Source: Dawidia cretensis
GTDB taxonomy: Bacteria; Bacteroidota; Bacteroidia; Cytophagales; Cyclobacteriaceae
DNA: 64,000 bases
Reading direction: 5' to 3'
Assembly (NCBI RefSeq): GCF_018598175.1
Contig: NZ_JAHESE010000010.1
Span: 113,306 to 177,305, forward strand
Each line of letters begins with the position of its first letter. Position 1 is the first letter of the stretch. A program made the translations under genes and the position numbers. Positions 43,421 through 50,989 of this stretch are shown one piece after another. The notes beneath the pieces were generated by a model. The model made no database searches. It saw only the letters and a program-made list of their open reading frames with translations, and was not told the DNA's origin.

Positions 43421-43958
43421 AACGTTTTACTCCTAGCGTTGTAAGTCGTTGTTTCAAAAGAAATTTAGCGTGATGCAGTTGCGAGCGTGACGTGCCCTCG
43501 GTAATGCCGAGCAATCCCGCGATCTCGGTGTGACTGTATCCCTCCACCACAAACAAGTTAAACACCAACCGGCACCCTTCCGGCAGTCCATTGATAACCG
43601 AGACGAGGTGTTCGTCGGTGAGATTATCCAACATCGTTTCATAGTCGGCGTTGGCAACCTCCGGGGTATTCCCGGTTTCAGGAAAGATGACCGAGCGCTT
43701 GCGTTTATGGTAGTGGTCGATGGCCGTTCGTACGGCCACAGACTTCATCCATCCTTCTAACTTCTCGGCGGCCGAGACCTGGTGTATGTTAGTAAAGATC
43801 TTGATGAACGCCTCCTGTAACATGTCCTGTGCCTCCTCGCGATCCGCAGCGTAACGCCGGCACAGGCCCATGAGCCTCGCCTTGTAAAGCATGTACAGGG
43901 ACTGCTGCGCCCTGCCATCCTTTCGCTTACACTGTTCAAATAGTTCCGATCCGATCAT
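43404..43958 (-). CDS. ECF-type RNA polymerase sigma factor
   Basis: This is a 184-residue sigma factor. Region 2 spans about residues 22-90, with core-binding helices and the -10 recognition part DMLQEAFIKIFTNI near 45. Region 4 at about 115-175 has a helix-turn-helix (YSHTEIAGLLGITEGTSRSQLHHAKFLL). No extra C-terminal domain is present. The stop lies inside the first codons of the anti-sigma/barrel gene (17-bp overlap), so production of the two is coupled. It probably directs its own operon and envelope genes; the regulon cannot be read from this window. Confidence 0.95.
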   Translation of the reverse strand: MIGSELFEQCKRKDGRAQQSLYMLYKARLMGLCRRYAADREEAQDMLQEAFIKIFTNIHQVSAAEKLEGWMKSVAVRTAIDHYHKRKRSVIFPETGNTPEVANADYETMLDNLTDEHLVSVINGLPEGCRLVFNLFVVEGYSHTEIAGLLGITEGTSRSQLHHAKFLLKQRLTTLGVKRYEKLA

Positions 43959-43970
43959 AGTAGAACGAGG

Positions 43971-43996
43971 AAAAGCCTCCTGGTCGACAGGAGGCT
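43971..43996 (-). terminator. Intrinsic terminator after the repeat lipoprotein gene
   Basis: AGCCTCCTG and CAGGAGGCT arms around a short loop (GTCGAC core) are followed on the minus strand by TTTT. It separates the lipoprotein gene from the ECF sigma gene, indicating separate transcripts. Confidence 0.75.
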
Positions 43997-44012
43997 CTCT
44001 CGTGGAGATTCG

Positions 44013-45035
44013 TTAGTTAAAGTATATTCTTATTTTGGCCGTTCGACAGGTATCGCCACGACACCCTCTGTACACCAGGCTATCCCGCATGCCGTGATAC
44101 GGTTGTTCCGTTGGAATATAGTCCACGGATCCGTTGTCGTACGCCGACGCATATCCGTGCGTTGGTGGCTGCGCAATGTCCAGCATGTACCTCGAAGAAG
44201 AGTCGCACAAAGCGTCATTCTTGAAAGGCCTGAACGTCACGGAATCGGACTCCAATGAATCCAGTAATAGTGTATAGTAATCGTCTATCAACGTAAACTG
44301 ACAAGGTGTCACCGGCGGTCCTGCCGGACCGGACGTTGCCGTGATGAATATGACGCCATAGCCCACGCGTGTTGTATCGATGGTGTCGTACACCTTGTAA
44401 ATGATCATATCGTTCTTGGGGGGATTGCTGGTCGGCGCATAGGAGATCGAATTATAGGGAGTATTTAACATGGCCGTGCCGTAGTGCGGTGGCAGCGAAT
44501 TGTTGGGTTGATAGATCTCGATGCGGTAACGCGCCGTGTCGCCGCACAAAACATCATTGGCCAGGGGATATATGTATACTGTCGAGTCGCCCCAGACCTG
44601 TGCAGAGTCACTACGCGTGTAGACACCGCATGGCAGATTGGTCGTATCGTCTTCAATAACGATGCCCACCGTATCTTCTAACAACAGGGTGTTGTCATCG
44701 GCATATACCGAAACCCGGAAGAAGTCGCGGCCTTGGGTAAAATCGACATTGGCCTGGTATTGCAGGAGGCCGGTGCGCAGCTCGCGCAGGGTACCGCGTG
44801 CGGGCTCGCCGGTAATGTCGAGCCGGATCGGACGTTCCGTCTTCACGCGGGCATAGAGGTCGATGAAGGCTGTGCCCTGGGGCAGCATCTTAACATCGGA
44901 GTCGTCGATGACAACGCCCTTGCCACCACCGATCGGGTCGTCATCTTCCAGCACATCGCAGGCGCTGAACGATGCCGCGAGTAAAAGCGTTAGTGAAAGT
45001 GGCCACAGGCGTTTCACGTTGAAAGGGTTATTCAT
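44013..45035 (-). CDS. Lipoprotein with two Ig/cadherin-like repeats
   Basis: This is a 340-residue lipoprotein whose signal peptide ends near Cys26 (FSACDVLEDDD); the acidic stretch LEDDD fits a surface export signal. After a first beta-domain (about 45-130, YARVKTERPIRLDI) two related modules follow. Each starts with a Cys (NLPCGVYTRSD near 136; TPCQFTLIDDY near 243), has the phrase xPLANDVLCGD / RPFKNDALCDS, and ends with SISYAPTSNPP / SVDYIPTEQP. They resemble Ig-like/cadherin-like repeats of bacterial surface proteins, possibly disulfide-linked. No function is assigned. It lies upstream of the ECF gene on the same strand but behind a terminator. Confidence 0.75.
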   Translation of the reverse strand: MNNPFNVKRLWPLSLTLLLAASFSACDVLEDDDPIGGGKGVVIDDSDVKMLPQGTAFIDLYARVKTERPIRLDITGEPARGTLRELRTGLLQYQANVDFTQGRDFFRVSVYADDNTLLLEDTVGIVIEDDTTNLPCGVYTRSDSAQVWGDSTVYIYPLANDVLCGDTARYRIEIYQPNNSLPPHYGTAMLNTPYNSISYAPTSNPPKNDMIIYKVYDTIDTTRVGYGVIFITATSGPAGPPVTPCQFTLIDDYYTLLLDSLESDSVTFRPFKNDALCDSSSRYMLDIAQPPTHGYASAYDNGSVDYIPTEQPYHGMRDSLVYRGCRGDTCRTAKIRIYFN

Positions 45036-45117
45036 AAGCAGCAGTTTGTTTTATGGGTAAGACTGGCTTCCTTTGTGGAACGTTGGACCGTGGTGTAAAA
45101 TATTTTAGATTCTTTAT

Positions 45118-46365
45118 ATGAAGACTGTTTTAGCGGAATTATTAACGATCGGTGATGAAATCTTGTATGGCCAGATCGTTGATACCAACGCCCAGTGGAT
45201 GGCAACCGCGCTGTCGCAAGCCGGCATCAAGGTTATCCGCAAGACTACGGTGGGGGACCAGGAAGACGAAATCCTGACGGCATTTGCGGAAGCGGAAAAA
45301 CGGGCAGACATCGTATTGATCACAGGCGGCTTAGGCCCTACAAGCGATGACATGACCAAGCCCTGCCTGGCAAAATATTTCGGGTGCGAGCTCGCGATCC
45401 ACCCCGAGGCGCTGGCCGAAGTAACCGAGTTCTTTAAAAGCCGCGGCCGCGAGCTAACAGAAGTCAACCGCCAACAGGCTGCCCTACCGGTATGTTGCGA
45501 AAAGGTCACCAACGCCGTGGGTACTGCCCCCGGTATGTGGTTTTCCCGTCAGGGCAAAGTGTTTGTCTCTATGCCTGGCGTGCCCCACGAAATGAAGCGC
45601 ATGATGACCGACCTGGTCGTCCCCAAATTAAAAGCCACCTTCCCTACCCCGACCATTCACCACCATGTGATCCGCACAGTGGGCATTGGCGAATCGTTTT
45701 TGGCGGAAAAGATTGCCGACTGGGAACGCTCCCTGCCACTGCATATCAAACTGGCCTACCTGCCCAGCCTGGGCGAGGTGAAGCTGCGGCTCACGGGCAT
45801 CGGCAGCTCGCGGGAATTGCTCCAGGCCGAAACAGATCAATTAGTAGAAGTCTTAAAAACGCGCGTCGGCCAGTTTATTTATGGCTATGGCGAATCACCC
45901 CTGGAAGTGGTCCTGGGCCGAACGCTGCAAGCCAGTAACCTCACCCTGGCCGTAGCCGAAAGCTGCACGGGTGGCTACCTGTCGCACCTCATCACGAGCG
46001 TGGCCGGCAGCTCTGCTTATTTCCTGGGCAGCATCATACCCTACGCCTACGATATAAAAATGCGGCAGCTGGGCGTGCGCCCCGAGACATTGGAACGCTA
46101 TGGGGCAGTAAGCGAAGAAACGATCCGCGAGATGGCCAACCTGGTGCGGGCAAAGTTTAATACAGACATCGGTGTGGCTACCAGCGGCATCGCGGGTCCT
46201 GGTGGGGCTACACCCGAGAAGCCGGTCGGCACCGTGTGGATTGCTTATTCCGACAAATACCAGACTGTAACGCGCAAGCTACAGCTCTCAACGGAACGCG
46301 ACCTGAACATCCGCCTGGCGTCGATCGCATCATTGAACCTGATTCGTCAGAGCTTGCCGAAGTAA
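45118..46365 (+). CDS. cinA: CinA-family protein (nicotinamide-nucleotide amidohydrolase)
   Basis: This is a 415-residue protein. The N-terminal CinA/MoCF-like domain (about 1-170) has LLTIGDEILYGQIVDTNAQW and VLITGGLGPTSDDMTK. The C-terminal PncC domain (about 255-415) has AVAESCTGGYLSHLIT and GVATSGIAGPGGATPEKP, the catalytic Ser/Tyr region for deamidating NMN in pyridine-nucleotide salvage. The N-terminal domain is a COG1058-type ADP-ribose pyrophosphatase-like fold. Length is normal for the fused form. A -7-like TATTTTAG lies 9 bp before the start. Confidence 0.95.
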   Translation: MKTVLAELLTIGDEILYGQIVDTNAQWMATALSQAGIKVIRKTTVGDQEDEILTAFAEAEKRADIVLITGGLGPTSDDMTKPCLAKYFGCELAIHPEALAEVTEFFKSRGRELTEVNRQQAALPVCCEKVTNAVGTAPGMWFSRQGKVFVSMPGVPHEMKRMMTDLVVPKLKATFPTPTIHHHVIRTVGIGESFLAEKIADWERSLPLHIKLAYLPSLGEVKLRLTGIGSSRELLQAETDQLVEVLKTRVGQFIYGYGESPLEVVLGRTLQASNLTLAVAESCTGGYLSHLITSVAGSSAYFLGSIIPYAYDIKMRQLGVRPETLERYGAVSEETIREMANLVRAKFNTDIGVATSGIAGPGGATPEKPVGTVWIAYSDKYQTVTRKLQLSTERDLNIRLASIASLNLIRQSLPK

Positions 46366-46382
46366 CGGCAACACTACCAGCA

Positions 46383-47108
46383 TTACACTTTTTCTTTGAG
46401 CAGTTGCTGCAGCAACGGAGTCACCGTAGCCGAGTCGAGACCCGGTACGATGACAGGATCGTATAACAACCAGATCAGCTCGCGGTCAATGGGTGCGTAT
46501 TCCGTACCGGTCGTCCACGCCTGTTGAAAGATACTATCGTCGTATCGGTCAGCGTCGCGCGCCAACCCCAGTGATTGCGTCAACTCTTCGCGCAGTATAT
46601 GGCGTTGTGCCTTCTTATCGGCATTGCGCACCATGTCTACAAACATGACGGCGCGGTATAGCTCGTTTGTGCTGTTGTCGGGAAAGCTAAAGAACAATCC
46701 CCAGTTGTCGTCGATATACTGCGCTGCAGGTGGATACCAGGCCTCGAAAACATCGGGCGCACCAAAGAATATATAGGCATTGCAGCTTGCGGAGTCGGTC
46801 GTGGTGGTGATCTGAAAACCATCGTGCGCCAGGTCGTTGATCTCGGTGATCACATCGTCGAGCTCGCTTCGCAACACCTGGTCCGGTGTACCGCCGACGT
46901 AGAGCTTCATTTCCCGCAACCACTTCCGTGTAACCGGTGGCTCATTGTCAAACTCGCCGCCGAGGGCCACTTCGGTAAAATAGCGGACAACCTCTTGTTC
47001 GTGTGGTGTAGGTGCATCGGGGTCATTGGGCTCTTCATCATCGGACGAGCAGGCGAACAAACATGCGGCTGCATACGCCCAGACTAAAAAGACAAGACCT
47101 CTTTTCAT
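46383..47108 (-). CDS. DUF2927 lipoprotein
   Basis: This is a 241-residue lipoprotein with lipobox LFAC (Cys20) and the acidic run SSDDEEPNDPDAP, an expected surface export signal. The mature part matches DUF2927: RYFTEVALGGEF near 42, VTRKWLREMKLYVGG near 59, and REELTQSLGLARDADRYDDSIF near 175, followed by ELIWLLYDPVIVPG. The family has a helical, peptidase-like fold but is uncharacterised; the conserved EE(L)xQ motif may be catalytic. It is convergent with cinA, 17 bp away. Confidence 0.82.
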   Translation of the reverse strand: MKRGLVFLVWAYAAACLFACSSDDEEPNDPDAPTPHEQEVVRYFTEVALGGEFDNEPPVTRKWLREMKLYVGGTPDQVLRSELDDVITEINDLAHDGFQITTTTDSASCNAYIFFGAPDVFEAWYPPAAQYIDDNWGLFFSFPDNSTNELYRAVMFVDMVRNADKKAQRHILREELTQSLGLARDADRYDDSIFQQAWTTGTEYAPIDRELIWLLYDPVIVPGLDSATVTPLLQQLLKEKV

Positions 47109-47289
47109 ACTTCAATGTTACTAATTTCCATGGGGCGACTGGTCTACAGGTACATTTTTTTTATTTGGGCGGGGGCCACAAGGTATTATTCGTCAAAAAG
47201 ATACCGTCACCAAAGAAACGTTTGAAATATAAAAACAGGTTTATCCAGACGAAAAAATAGTAACTTGCCCTTCCAAAATCGATTGAAAC

Positions 47290-48603
47290 ATGGCGCAGGT
47301 TCAACTTATCATGCCCAAGATGGGTGAAAGTATATTCGAGGCGACGATCCTGAACTGGATCAAGAAGCCAGGCGACAAGATCGAGCAAGACGAATCGGTG
47401 CTCGAAGTTGCGACCGACAAGGTCGACACCGAAGTACCTTCTACCCACGCCGGTATATTAACGGAAATTCTGGCAAAGGAAGGCGAGATCGTAAAGGTCG
47501 GCGTTCCCATTGCTATCATTACCACCGACGTAGCGGCGGGTGCTGCTGCACCGCAACCGACTACCAGCACACCGGCTAAATCGAATGGTGCAACCGAGCA
47601 TTCCTTACAGGAAGCCGCAGTGGCACATAGCAACGGCGCACCGCAAGCGTTGAGCTTTAAAGACAGCAAACGCTTTTACTCACCGCTGGTGAAAAACATC
47701 GCCCGCGAAGAGAACATCACCGTGGCCGAGCTCGAAACGATCTCCGGCAGCGGCAATGAAGGACGCGTAACCAAAAAAGATGTGCTGGAATATGTACAAA
47801 CCCGCAAAGTAGGCGGCACTACAGTACAACCGGTAAAACATGCCGTGCCTGCCGGCAGTACACCCACGCCAAAAGTACAGGCCTCTATCAACGCCGGCGA
47901 CGAGATCATCGAGATGGACCGCATGCGCAAGATGATTGCCGAGCGCATGGTGGACTCGAAACGCATTGCGCCGCACGTAACCTCCTTCGTCGAAGCCGAC
48001 GTGACCAACGTGGTACAATGGCGCGGCAAAGTGAAGAGCGATTTCCAGAAACGCGAAGGCGACGTATTGACGTTCACACCGATCTTTATTGAAGCGGTAG
48101 TGCTGGCAATCAAAGACTACCCTATGATCAACATACAGGTAGACGGCGACCGTATCGTCAAGAAGAAAGATATCAACATCGGAATGGCCGTAGCCCTGCC
48201 CAGCGGTAACCTGATCGTACCCGTTATCAAAAACGCTGACCAGTTCAGTCTGGGTGGCCTGACCAAGATCGTAAACGACCTGGCACGCCGGGCACGCGAC
48301 GGCAAACTCAAACCCGATGAACTGGCCGGTGGTACCTTTACCATCTCCAACGTCGGCTCCTTTGGAAACGTCATGGGTACACCCATCATCGTGCAACCGC
48401 AGGTCGGTATCATTGCCCTGGGGGCAATCGTAAAGAAGCCTGCCGTGTTGGAGCTGCCATCGGGTGACGTGATTGCGATTCGTCACAAGATGTTCCTCTC
48501 CCACTCGTACGACCACCGTGTAGTAGACGGTGCCCTGGGTGGAATGATGGTACGCCGGGTAGCCGACTACCTCGAGAAATTTGACATAAACCGCAGTATT
48601 TAA
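47290..48603 (+). CDS. Dihydrolipoamide acyltransferase (E2) of a 2-oxoacid dehydrogenase complex
   Basis: This is a 437-residue E2. The lipoyl domain (1-77) has the modified Lys in LEVATDKVDTEVPS near 43. An Ala/Pro/Thr linker leads to the peripheral subunit-binding domain (about 125-165, FYSPLVKNIAREENITVAEL). The catalytic acyltransferase domain (about 200-437) ends with the HSYDHRVVDGALGG motif, whose His and Asp are catalytic. Similarity favours a branched-chain or 2-oxoglutarate type, but the acyl group cannot be fixed without the E1 gene, which is not adjacent. A -7-like TAACTTGC lies about 30 bp upstream. Confidence 0.92.
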   Translation: MAQVQLIMPKMGESIFEATILNWIKKPGDKIEQDESVLEVATDKVDTEVPSTHAGILTEILAKEGEIVKVGVPIAIITTDVAAGAAAPQPTTSTPAKSNGATEHSLQEAAVAHSNGAPQALSFKDSKRFYSPLVKNIAREENITVAELETISGSGNEGRVTKKDVLEYVQTRKVGGTTVQPVKHAVPAGSTPTPKVQASINAGDEIIEMDRMRKMIAERMVDSKRIAPHVTSFVEADVTNVVQWRGKVKSDFQKREGDVLTFTPIFIEAVVLAIKDYPMINIQVDGDRIVKKKDINIGMAVALPSGNLIVPVIKNADQFSLGGLTKIVNDLARRARDGKLKPDELAGGTFTISNVGSFGNVMGTPIIVQPQVGIIALGAIVKKPAVLELPSGDVIAIRHKMFLSHSYDHRVVDGALGGMMVRRVADYLEKFDINRSI

Positions 48604-48623
48604 TACACGGATAGCTTAATTAG

Positions 48624-48656
48624 ACCCGGGAGGTTTTTGAAATCACCCGGGTTTCT
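48624..48656 (+). terminator. Probable intrinsic terminator after the E2 gene
   Basis: ACCCGGG and CCCGGGT arms enclose a 15-base loop and are followed by a short T-rich stretch. The T-run is weak and merges directly into the -7 box of the next gene. Confidence 0.6.
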
Positions 48657-48664
48657 TACTTTTA
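48657..48664 (+). promoter_or_regulatory. -7 promoter box of the parA-like operon
   Basis: TACTTTTA matches TAnnTTTG in seven of eight positions and ends 3 bp before the ATG at 48668. The sequence TAC(C/T)TTTAGGCATG is shared exactly with the FKBP gene, so the message may begin at the start codon. Confidence 0.5.
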
Positions 48665-48667
48665 GGC

Positions 48668-49291
48668 ATGTCCAAAATTATCTCATTCATCAGCCGGAAG
48701 GGCGGTACGGGCAAGACTACCAATGCCATTCACCTGGCCACCACCCTTCACCAACTTGGCAAAAAGGTGCTGCTGGTGGAAACCGATACCAACTATACCC
48801 TGAACACCCTACGCAAAATGGAAGTGTTCCAGGCCAAGGATGGTAAAACCATGTTCGAGATTCTGGGCTCAGAAGATCACCAGGTGGCACAAGAGCTGGA
48901 AAAACTGAAAGACAGCAAGAAGTTCGACTATATCATTGTGGACAGCGCCGGTAAAACCACCGACGAAGGTATCAAAAAGCTTTGCCTGGTCAGCAACGCC
49001 GTGGTCGTGCCCACCAGCCTGACACAAAACGACCTGCTGGTGACCTATCAAACCGTTACCGACCTGGCCCCCGCCCGCGAGCTGAACAGCGGACTGAAAA
49101 TCATCATCCTGCCCAATCGCATTCACAGCTCAACCAATATTTTTACCGTACGGGATAACCTCAAAAAACTGGATGCCATCATCCTGCCCGTAGTCGTACC
49201 GCAGAAGAATCTTTTCGTAAATTTCAGTACGGTCGACGCGGAGAAAGAGTATCAGCCTGTGGCGCAAGCCATTCTTAATTATCTCGCATGA
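48668..49291 (+). CDS. ParA/MinD-family ATPase, orphan
   Basis: This is a 207-residue P-loop ATPase of minimal size. The deviant Walker A with signature lysine is SRKGGTGKTTNAIHLA (residues 9-24). Switch I follows (LVETDTNYTLNTL), and Walker B is IIVDSAGKTTDEG near 95. No N-terminal helix-turn-helix is present, so it is not a plasmid type Ib regulator, and no parB or parS is nearby. Such orphans position cargo such as chemoreceptor arrays, carboxysomes or flagella by gradients on the nucleoid. It overlaps the following small gene by 4 bp, suggesting that gene encodes the adaptor. Confidence 0.9.
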   Translation: MSKIISFISRKGGTGKTTNAIHLATTLHQLGKKVLLVETDTNYTLNTLRKMEVFQAKDGKTMFEILGSEDHQVAQELEKLKDSKKFDYIIVDSAGKTTDEGIKKLCLVSNAVVVPTSLTQNDLLVTYQTVTDLAPARELNSGLKIIILPNRIHSSTNIFTVRDNLKKLDAIILPVVVPQKNLFVNFSTVDAEKEYQPVAQAILNYLA

Positions 49292-49710
49292 GCAAGAAGA
49301 AGAATACACTCAGAGATCTTGACGAATTCCTGAAGCAACAAGCCGCCACCCTGGTGACCCCGAGCCCCTTGAGTCGTCAGCTCCCCGCGGAGACACCAGC
49401 GCCCGTGGCCCCCGCACCGGTTGTTACCGAAGCTCCCATTGCTCCACCACCCCCCATAGCCGTCGCCCCCCAGGCCCAGCCTGTAGTGCAGGAGGTCACA
49501 GCGGACAGCATTGACCAGGCATTGCAGACACTTTACCGTCGGGAAGGCGGCCCGGCCTTCCGCCGGAAGCTCTACGACATCATTCTGCGCGCGGCAGAAA
49601 CCTCCGGCCAGACCCTGCCCGAAGACAAGATGCTCATCAACACCGTACTCTACCTCAAGAGCGGTGACCAGTGGAAGGAAACGATCCGTACCTACTGGCG
49701 CAATAAATAA
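49288..49710 (+). CDS. Small Pro/Ala-rich protein coupled to the ParA-family ATPase
   Basis: This is a 140-residue protein. Residues 1-20 are basic and charged (SKKKNTLRDLDEFLKQQ), residues about 23-75 are a Pro/Ala/Val-rich disordered stretch (APVAPAPVVTEAPIAPPPP), and residues 76-140 are helical and folded (IDQALQTLYRREGGPAFRRK, ending WKETIRTYWRNK). It matches no family I recognise. The 4-bp ATGA overlap with the parA-like gene argues strongly for joint function. The layout of a charged N-terminus, disordered middle and helical C-terminus recalls adaptors such as McdB that stimulate an orphan ParA, but sequence similarity is not claimed. Confidence 0.85.
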   Translation: MSKKKNTLRDLDEFLKQQAATLVTPSPLSRQLPAETPAPVAPAPVVTEAPIAPPPPIAVAPQAQPVVQEVTADSIDQALQTLYRREGGPAFRRKLYDIILRAAETSGQTLPEDKMLINTVLYLKSGDQWKETIRTYWRNK

Positions 49711-49792
49711 TTCTACCGTATCGGCATACCCGGCTCCACAGGATGTGGGCACGGGTATTTCATTTGTCGGCTAAAAGTCTGAATATTACCTT

Positions 49793-50938
49793 ATGAAATT
49801 CGGAACGAAAGCTGTGCACGCCGGTGTGACGCCGGACCCATCTACCGGGGCGATCATGACCCCCATTTACCAAACATCCACATACGTACAGGAGTCGCCT
49901 GCCAAACACAAGGGCTTTGCCTATGCGCGCGGCACCAACCCCACACGCAACGCGCTGCAAGAAAGCATCGCTGCGTTAGAGAACGGTAAGTATGGCATCT
50001 GCTTTTCTTCGGGCATGGGCGCCACCGATGCCGTGATCAAATTGCTGAATCCCGGCGACGAAGTGATTACCAGCAACGACCTGTATGGCGGTTCGTACCG
50101 GATGTTCAAACGGGTCTTTGAAAAGTACGGCATCAAGTTCCATTTCATCGACCTGACCCAGGCTGATAACATCCGGTCGGTCATCAACGACCGCACGCGG
50201 TTGCTGTGGGTAGAGACCCCAACCAACCCACTGATGAACATCGTCGACATCTCAGCGTGCGTCGCCATCGCGCGGGAGCATAAGCTGATCGTGGCCGTCG
50301 ACAACACCTTTGCTTCTCCTTACCTGCAGAACCCGCTTGACCTGGGCGCCGACATCGTCATGCACTCAGTGACCAAATACCTCAGCGGCCACTCCGACGT
50401 AGTGATGGGTGCGCTGGTGATGAACGACGAAAAACTTTACCAGGAGCTTTTCTTTCTCATGAACTCCTGCGGCGCGGTGCCCGGCCCGCAAGACTCGTTC
50501 CTCGTGCTGCGCGGTATCAAGACCTTGCACCTGCGCATGGAGCGCCACTGCCTGAACGGCCGCAAGATTGCCGAGTACCTGAAGGCTCATCCCAAGATTG
50601 GAAAGATATACTGGCCTGGATTTACCGACCACCCCAATCATGCCATTGCCAAAAAACAAATGCGTGACTTCGGCGGCATGCTGTCATTCACCCTGCAAGA
50701 CGACAGCCTTGACAAGGCCATCAAGCTGATGGAAAGCGTTCAGCTCTTTTCGCTGGCCGAGTCGCTTGGCGGTGTGGAGTCGCTGATCAACCACCCGGCG
50801 TCGATGACACACGCCAGCATTCCCCCGGCCGAACGCGTCAAGAGTGGCCTGGTGGACTCGTTGATCCGTCTGAGCATTGGTGTGGAAGATGCCGAAGACC
50901 TGATCGCCGACCTGGACCAGGCGCTCGCGCAAGTATAA
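49793..50938 (+). CDS. Cystathionine gamma-synthase-type PLP enzyme (trans-sulfuration family)
   Basis: This is a 381-residue enzyme of the Cys/Met metabolism PLP family. It starts [18 protein letters not shown]; the PLP-phosphate contact region is [26 protein letters not shown] lies near 145, and the cofactor Lys is in [17 protein letters not shown] near 195. The C-terminus contains the usual [16 protein letters not shown]. Family members include MetB, cystathionine gamma-lyase and O-acetylhomoserine sulfhydrylase. The conserved pattern favours cystathionine gamma-synthase or -lyase, which cannot be separated by eye. It is a single-gene unit. Confidence 0.9.
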   Translation: MKFGTKAVHAGVTPDPSTGAIMTPIYQTSTYVQESPAKHKGFAYARGTNPTRNALQESIAALENGKYGICFSSGMGATDAVIKLLNPGDEVITSNDLYGGSYRMFKRVFEKYGIKFHFIDLTQADNIRSVINDRTRLLWVETPTNPLMNIVDISACVAIAREHKLIVAVDNTFASPYLQNPLDLGADIVMHSVTKYLSGHSDVVMGALVMNDEKLYQELFFLMNSCGAVPGPQDSFLVLRGIKTLHLRMERHCLNGRKIAEYLKAHPKIGKIYWPGFTDHPNHAIAKKQMRDFGGMLSFTLQDDSLDKAIKLMESVQLFSLAESLGGVESLINHPASMTHASIPPAERVKSGLVDSLIRLSIGVEDAEDLIADLDQALAQV

Positions 50939-50989
50939 GGGCCGTATTTTTTACTATCTTGCCCGTATTATAAACTAAGTCCGCTACGC

